The notes beneath the pieces are model-generated. The model did no database searches. It was not told the origin of the DNA and worked only from the letters and a program-made list of their open reading frames with translations. A stretch of 64,000 nt of DNA from Paraliobacillus salinarum (GTDB taxonomy: Bacteria > Bacillota > Bacilli > Bacillales > Amphibacillaceae), in NCBI RefSeq assembly GCF_014083865.1, contig NZ_JACEFA010000009.1:40002-104001 (forward strand), read 5' to 3'. Both the position numbers and the translations under genes were made by a program. Positions 60,022 to 64,000 of the stretch are shown here, in pieces (within the stretch, counting starts at the first letter, position 1; the number at the start of each line of letters is the position of its first letter).

Positions 60022-61740
60022 GTGCAAATTAGCAAGATTTGTAACATAACAAACTATAGAAATTTGTCAGGAATGAAAGTCGATTTTCATGAAAATATTA
60101 ATTTTATTGTCGGGAAAAATAACACAGGAAAATCCAACCTACTTGAGCTTCTAAATATTTTAATAAATACAGGGAAATTCTATGAAAGTGATTTTCATGA
60201 TGTAATAGCCCCAATAGAGGTTTCATTCCAAGTAAAATATACTGATGCTGAAGTTGGGTATTTTGAGGATAATTTTGATGTGGATGATAAACTTCAAATT
60301 ACTGTAGTGGCAAAACAAAATTCTGTTGATGATAGAATTGAATATTATCATAAAGATTCAGAAACATTCATTAGTCCCAAAAAGATTAAGGGCTTAAATT
60401 TTATTTATTATTCTTCACTCAGAATTCCAAGTAAAGAATTAAACTTTATTAAAAATTTAGGGACAGGAAAAGTTTTAAATTACCTAATGAAAGAAAGCCT
60501 AAAAAAAGAATCCGTTAATGATGTCGATTTATTAGACAAGGATAAAATAGATAAGGTTATTGAGGTTCTAAATGGTCAAATAAAAAAACTTAATGGATTA
60601 AGTACTGAAAAGGTAGAAGCTTACATTAATAATGATAATGAGAATCTAATAAATAGAATTGTTGAAATTGGTGATAGTTTCAAAAGAAATCTTAATGATC
60701 TTGGTGACGGAATAAGATATGGATTTAATATTTTCCTGCACATCTTAGAGCTATTGGTTCATTTAAAAACTACTACTAAAGAAGAAAATTTTGAAAAACT
60801 TATGATTTCCATGCCAGATGATAAAAAATATTTACCACTAATTCTCGGCTTAGATGAACCTGAAATTCATCAGCATCCATATAGACAGAGAGCATTGATA
60901 AAAAGTGTACAAAAAATAATCAATAACGCGAATCAAGAATTTTCAGAACTACTAAAAGAATTATTTGGAATTGATGGGTTCTTGGGACAGGTATTTGTTG
61001 TCACACATTCTCCAAACATATTATTGAATGAATATAAAGAAATAATTAGACTTTATAATCAAAAAGGCGAAGTAAAAGCAATTAGTGGTAGTAACATTAA
61101 TTTTGATCCAAAAGTACATAAACATTTGCTCCGTAGTTTCACCTATGTAAAAGAAGCCATGTTTAGTGAATCTGTAATCCTAGTTGAAGGTGACACTGAA
61201 TTTGGTGCCGTTCCCATTTTTGCTAGTAGGATGGGACATGATTTAGATGAAGATGGTATAGGAGTTATTAGACTGGATGGTGCTGATAGTGTTAAACGTT
61301 GTTTACAATTATACAGAGCTTTTAAAATTCCAGTTAATGCTATAATAGACAAGGATAAAGAAGCTTCCTACACAGGTGAAAGAGACATATTATTCACAAG
61401 TGAAATTGATTTTGAAGAAGAAGTTTACTCTCATTATACTTTAAAAGAGTACATGAAATACCTGATGGAAGTTGATAAAATAGGTAGTCTCATAAGTACT
61501 TTCAAACAGGAAATAGACCAATTTAATGTCAGAGAGTTTTTAGAGAATCCACTAGAATATGAAATAAATGAGACAATAGCGGAAAAAATTATGACAAGAA
61601 TTAATGAAGAACAGCTTCAATTTTTGAAGAATAATAAAACTGCTATTAATGGAGCACTACTATCTACTTATGTTAACGAGATTCCTAGTTGTTTTAAGTC
61701 AGTAATTGAGAATGCATTAAGGGGTAGATTAAATGAATAA
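60022..61740 (+). CDS. gajA: Gabija protein GajA (OLD-like ATPase/TOPRIM nuclease)
   Basis: GajA is the sequence-sensing nicking nuclease of the Gabija antiphage system. It is inhibited by nucleotides and released when phage replication drains them. The 572-residue product has an ABC-type ATPase head: Walker A GKNNTGKS at residues 31-38 and LILGLDEPEIHQHP with D278/E279. A C-terminal OLD-family TOPRIM domain follows, with VILVEGDTEFGA (E389) and NAIIDKDKEA (D443, D445). Known GajA is about 578 residues, so this is full length. The start is GTG at 60022 behind AGGAGGG. The stop overlaps gajB by 8 bp. AT-rich base use fits the surrounding island. Confidence 0.93.
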   Translation: MQISKICNITNYRNLSGMKVDFHENINFIVGKNNTGKSNLLELLNILINTGKFYESDFHDVIAPIEVSFQVKYTDAEVGYFEDNFDVDDKLQITVVAKQNSVDDRIEYYHKDSETFISPKKIKGLNFIYYSSLRIPSKELNFIKNLGTGKVLNYLMKESLKKESVNDVDLLDKDKIDKVIEVLNGQIKKLNGLSTEKVEAYINNDNENLINRIVEIGDSFKRNLNDLGDGIRYGFNIFLHILELLVHLKTTTKEENFEKLMISMPDDKKYLPLILGLDEPEIHQHPYRQRALIKSVQKIINNANQEFSELLKELFGIDGFLGQVFVVTHSPNILLNEYKEIIRLYNQKGEVKAISGSNINFDPKVHKHLLRSFTYVKEAMFSESVILVEGDTEFGAVPIFASRMGHDLDEDGIGVIRLDGADSVKRCLQLYRAFKIPVNAIIDKDKEASYTGERDILFTSEIDFEEEVYSHYTLKEYMKYLMEVDKIGSLISTFKQEIDQFNVREFLENPLEYEINETIAEKIMTRINEEQLQFLKNNKTAINGALLSTYVNEIPSCFKSVIENALRGRLNE

Positions 61741-63493
61741 GGAAGAGCTTCGAGCTAAATTTACTGAAATTCACGGTAACGATCAGGAACAACTTAACTT
61801 TATTCTTTCTGATGAAAACAAAATAATTGTTACTGCACCAGCAGGATGTGGGAAAACAAAAGCAATGATTAGCAAAGTAGCACATGAGATAATTACTAAT
61901 GAGTATCTAAATAATAAAAGAATACTTGCATTAACTTTTAGTGTAAATTCTGCAGCTAAAATTCGCGAAGATATAAAAGAGACCTTGCCAACCTTACTTG
62001 ATAGAACTAATTATGAAGTCGATGATAAACTGGACGTTTCTAATTATCATGGTTTTGCAAATAGAATTCTTAGGAAACATGGATATATACTCCATGAAAA
62101 TTTTAAGAATATAAATGATTTCATAAGGGCATCCGATTTTAATGGTGGGCTCAGAAACAATCTTGTATCAGAAGAAATAAGAATTCTCGAAGATTTTGAT
62201 GAAAGTATAAAAAAAATGGATTTTAAAGCAGCAGACAGACTACAAGGTTCTTATATAGATATCATTTTAACTAAATTAGTTCCGCGAAATATAATCACTT
62301 ACAATGGAATATTGTTATTAGCGATACAAATACTCGATAAGAAAACCATTAGTGACTTTTACAAATTATATTATCAAATGGTAATTATTGATGAATTTCA
62401 AGATACAAATTACTTAGCTTTGCAGTTTCTAAAGCGGATAGTAAAAACTAATAAAGTTATTCTAATGGGCGATGACATTCAGAAGATTTATGGGTTCTTG
62501 GGAGCTGTACCAAACATTTTCAAAAAAATGGAGACAGAATATAATATGTTTCCTATGGAATTTAAAACAAACTATAGATTTAAAGATAATAAAAATATGA
62601 AGCAGTTAGACAGCTATATACGTGGCATCTTTAAAAATTACAATAATATTAATACCTATTCCAAAACTGCTAATATAAATTTCAAGTTATTCAAAACTGA
62701 TAATAAAGAAGCAACTTTTCTCTATAAAGATATACTAAAATATGTAAAATTAGATAATAAAGTAGCAATCCTTTTTAGAGCAAAATATTTGGCAAACGAT
62801 CTAATTAATATTTTTGAGAAGAATAAACTTACGTATTTTAACGGACTATTTGATGATAGCGATCCTGAATATATAAAATTCCATAAAGAAGCTCTTGAAA
62901 TTTTCATTAATGAAAGCGGAGTAAGAAAATCTATTAGTAGAACGGTTATTACAAATGTAAAAGGAAAATTAAACTCAAAAAAACAAACAATCACCGATAA
63001 TGAAACTATGTTTAACTCTTTAATGAGATTACTAGATGCTCTACTTGAAACGACAAAAACCAAAAATATTTCTACAGAGGAAAAATATGAAGCAATAATA
63101 TTTACTCTAAATAATAATAGTCTTAAAAGACTTATGAATGAGATAAATGAAAAAGTAACCTTAACTACAATTCATTCTTCAAAAGGATTGGAGTGGGATT
63201 ATGTATATTTACCCCATATGACATCCTTTAGCTTCCCGACAAGCAGATCACTTTGTACGTTATGCAGCCGAAACAACGGACGAAGCGTATATGAAAAACA
63301 CTGTAAATTTGATTTTGTGCCTGGGTTAGAAAAACCTTTCTTTGAAGAATTAAGTGTTCTTTATGTAGCGCTAACTAGAGGGAAAAAAGATGTCTTCCTT
63401 ACAGCTAATATAGGACCGAATCAACATGGTTATAATAAGAAAGTAAATTGTTTTTTAACACTCCCGAACTTTAAGATAATTAGGTATTTTTGA
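61733..63493 (+). CDS. gajB: Gabija protein GajB (UvrD-like helicase)
   Basis: GajB is the UvrD/PcrA-type helicase partner that binds GajA and is activated by DNA ends. The 586-residue product contains the Q-motif-like DQEQLNFI, Walker A APAGCGKTKAM (about residues 35-42), motif II VIIDEFQDTN near residue 219, MGDDIQKIYGFLGA (motif III), TTIHSSKGLEWDYVYLP (motif V) and LSVLYVALTRGKKDVFLTA (motif VI). It is longer than the prototype (about 490-500 residues), the extra length lying in the 2A/2B region. A cysteine-bearing stretch, SLCTLCSRNNGRS, lies just after motif V. Start overlaps the gajA end, so the pair is one operon. Confidence 0.92.
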   Translation: MNKEELRAKFTEIHGNDQEQLNFILSDENKIIVTAPAGCGKTKAMISKVAHEIITNEYLNNKRILALTFSVNSAAKIREDIKETLPTLLDRTNYEVDDKLDVSNYHGFANRILRKHGYILHENFKNINDFIRASDFNGGLRNNLVSEEIRILEDFDESIKKMDFKAADRLQGSYIDIILTKLVPRNIITYNGILLLAIQILDKKTISDFYKLYYQMVIIDEFQDTNYLALQFLKRIVKTNKVILMGDDIQKIYGFLGAVPNIFKKMETEYNMFPMEFKTNYRFKDNKNMKQLDSYIRGIFKNYNNINTYSKTANINFKLFKTDNKEATFLYKDILKYVKLDNKVAILFRAKYLANDLINIFEKNKLTYFNGLFDDSDPEYIKFHKEALEIFINESGVRKSISRTVITNVKGKLNSKKQTITDNETMFNSLMRLLDALLETTKTKNISTEEKYEAIIFTLNNNSLKRLMNEINEKVTLTTIHSSKGLEWDYVYLPHMTSFSFPTSRSLCTLCSRNNGRSVYEKHCKFDFVPGLEKPFFEELSVLYVALTRGKKDVFLTANIGPNQHGYNKKVNCFLTLPNFKIIRYF

Positions 63494-63502
63494 GGAATTA
63501 AG

Positions 63503-63560
63503 AACTAAACTGGTAAGAAAGAGTCATATGCTCTGCTCTCTTAACTTACACAGTTTAGTT
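63503..63560 (+). terminator. Hairpin after gajB
   Basis: AACTAAACTG (63503-63512) pairs with CAGTTTAGTT (63551-63560), with further pairing inside (GTAAGAAAGAG with CTCTCTTAACTTAC). It lies 10 bp past the gajB stop. The T-run is weak, so the terminator call is tentative. Confidence 0.5.
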
Positions 63561-63572
63561 TACACTCCCATC

Positions 63573-63807
63573 TCAGGCTTTATCGCCAGCTAAGTGTTGG
63601 TTTGTTTCATATTCTTCAAGTAACGTAATAACTCTCTGTTTTTTAAGACCAATTTCACTTTGTAATAACTCTGTGTTTTGGATTTATAGTACGATTTCCC
63701 TTTTTAATGTGGTGTAGATTAACACCTGATATTGCAAGGATCGCTCCTATCTCATTTAGTGTTAAACCTAGTGCTTTTCTTATCTTATATAGCGTTACGT
63801 GATGCAA
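63573..63807 (-). pseudogene. Remnant of an XRE family helix-turn-helix regulator
   Basis: Minus-strand codons from 63807 read HHVTLYKIRKALGLTLNEIG, AILAISGVNLHHIKKGNRTI and a stop soon after. A second frame continues NTELLQSEIGLKKQRVITLL and EEYETNQHLAGDKA, ending at 63573. Together they look like one small Cro/C1-type regulator with a frameshift near 63665. The first frame has an in-frame stop just before its TTG, so the 5' end is also damaged. It lies between Gabija and an IS end. Confidence 0.65.
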
Positions 63808-63873
63808 TTACATTACGATACCCAATTAATAAGTTATTTATAACATTTGTATAAAATAAAAAAGCCGGCAAAC

Positions 63874-64000
63874 TGAAGTGACCCCTTAAAGTTAGACACG
63901 GTTATTTCATTAGGCAGCTTGTTCAAAATGAGTTCGGTATTGTACCGGACTCATTTTAAATTTCGCCTTTATCCGTTTCATATTATAGTATTCTATATAT
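63874..64000 (-). mobile_element. End of an IS3-family element, cut by the window edge
   Basis: TGAAGTGACCCCTTAAAG at 63874, followed by TTAGACA, has the form of the terminal inverted repeat of IS150-group IS3 elements. The transposase C-terminus begins 36 bp inside it. The rest of the element lies beyond the window. Confidence 0.85.
63910..64000 (-). CDS. IS3-family transposase, C-terminal fragment
   Basis: Thirty codons read YIEYYNMKRIKAKFKMSPVQ then YRTHFEQAA and a TAA at 63910-63912. The tyrosine-rich, KMSPVQYR ending is diagnostic of the IS3-family OrfB integrase-type transposase, IS150 group. Whether the whole gene is intact cannot be seen. Confidence 0.88.
   Translation of the reverse strand, partial: YIEYYNMKRIKAKFKMSPVQYRTHFEQAA

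Overview
The window is low-GC Firmicute chromosome, almost certainly from a Bacillaceae species. Left of about 30.3 kb, genes and order match the Bacillus subtilis purine region: gatA-gatC, camS/yerH, ligA, pcrA, pcrB, yerC, yerB, then purEKBCSQLFMNHD, yebG, yebE and pbuG. A BCCT osmolyte transporter points to a salt-exposed Oceanobacillus/Virgibacillus/Gracilibacillus-type organism, but the species cannot be fixed from sequence alone.

Layout. 1-10.1 kb (all minus strand): GatCA amidotransferase, CamS lipoprotein, DNA ligase, PcrA helicase, PcrB, a Gfo/Idh oxidoreductase, YerC and YerB. 10.4-14.0 kb: a chemoreceptor without an ectodomain, a BCCT transporter and a 52-bp tandem repeat block. 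14.0-27.1 kb: an 11-gene purine operon behind a guanine-type riboswitch, a transcription terminator and a PurR-type box pair. 27.1-30.3 kb: yebG/yebE, a small heat-shock protein and the guanine/hypoxanthine permease pbuG, which has its own riboswitch and a PurBox-like pair with the same spacing.

From 30.5 kb the content is accessory. 30.5-41.5 kb is a complete type I-C CRISPR-Cas locus: 39 identical repeats, 38 spacers, and cas2-1-4-7-8c-5 plus cas3, all transcribed leftward. The 398-bp gap between cas3 and cas5c holds what looks like a CreR/CreA-type regulatory RNA. It has a degenerate repeat with the GGATTGAAA handle, followed by a 17-nt guide that perfectly matches a site beside a TTC PAM just upstream of the cas5c operon. 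This is the most interesting signal in the window.

41.7-48.7 kb is a sialic-acid operon: NanE, NanA, TRAP transporter, ROK kinase, RpiR regulator and a YhcH/NanQ-type protein. Its promoter abuts a 23-bp inverted repeat carrying catabolite-response-like sequence. 49-52 kb holds a DUF5107/TPR protein and a divergent, frameshifted AraC regulator. 52-56 kb is a LacI regulator, an NhaC-family transporter and a PLP lyase. 56-57.9 kb holds a metallophosphatase, a HAD hydrolase and a 51-residue membrane protein.

58.5-64 kb is a second defence and mobile segment: a GIY-YIG-like protein that may be frameshifted, a complete Gabija pair (gajA-gajB), a decayed XRE regulator and the end of an IS3-family element cut by the window edge.
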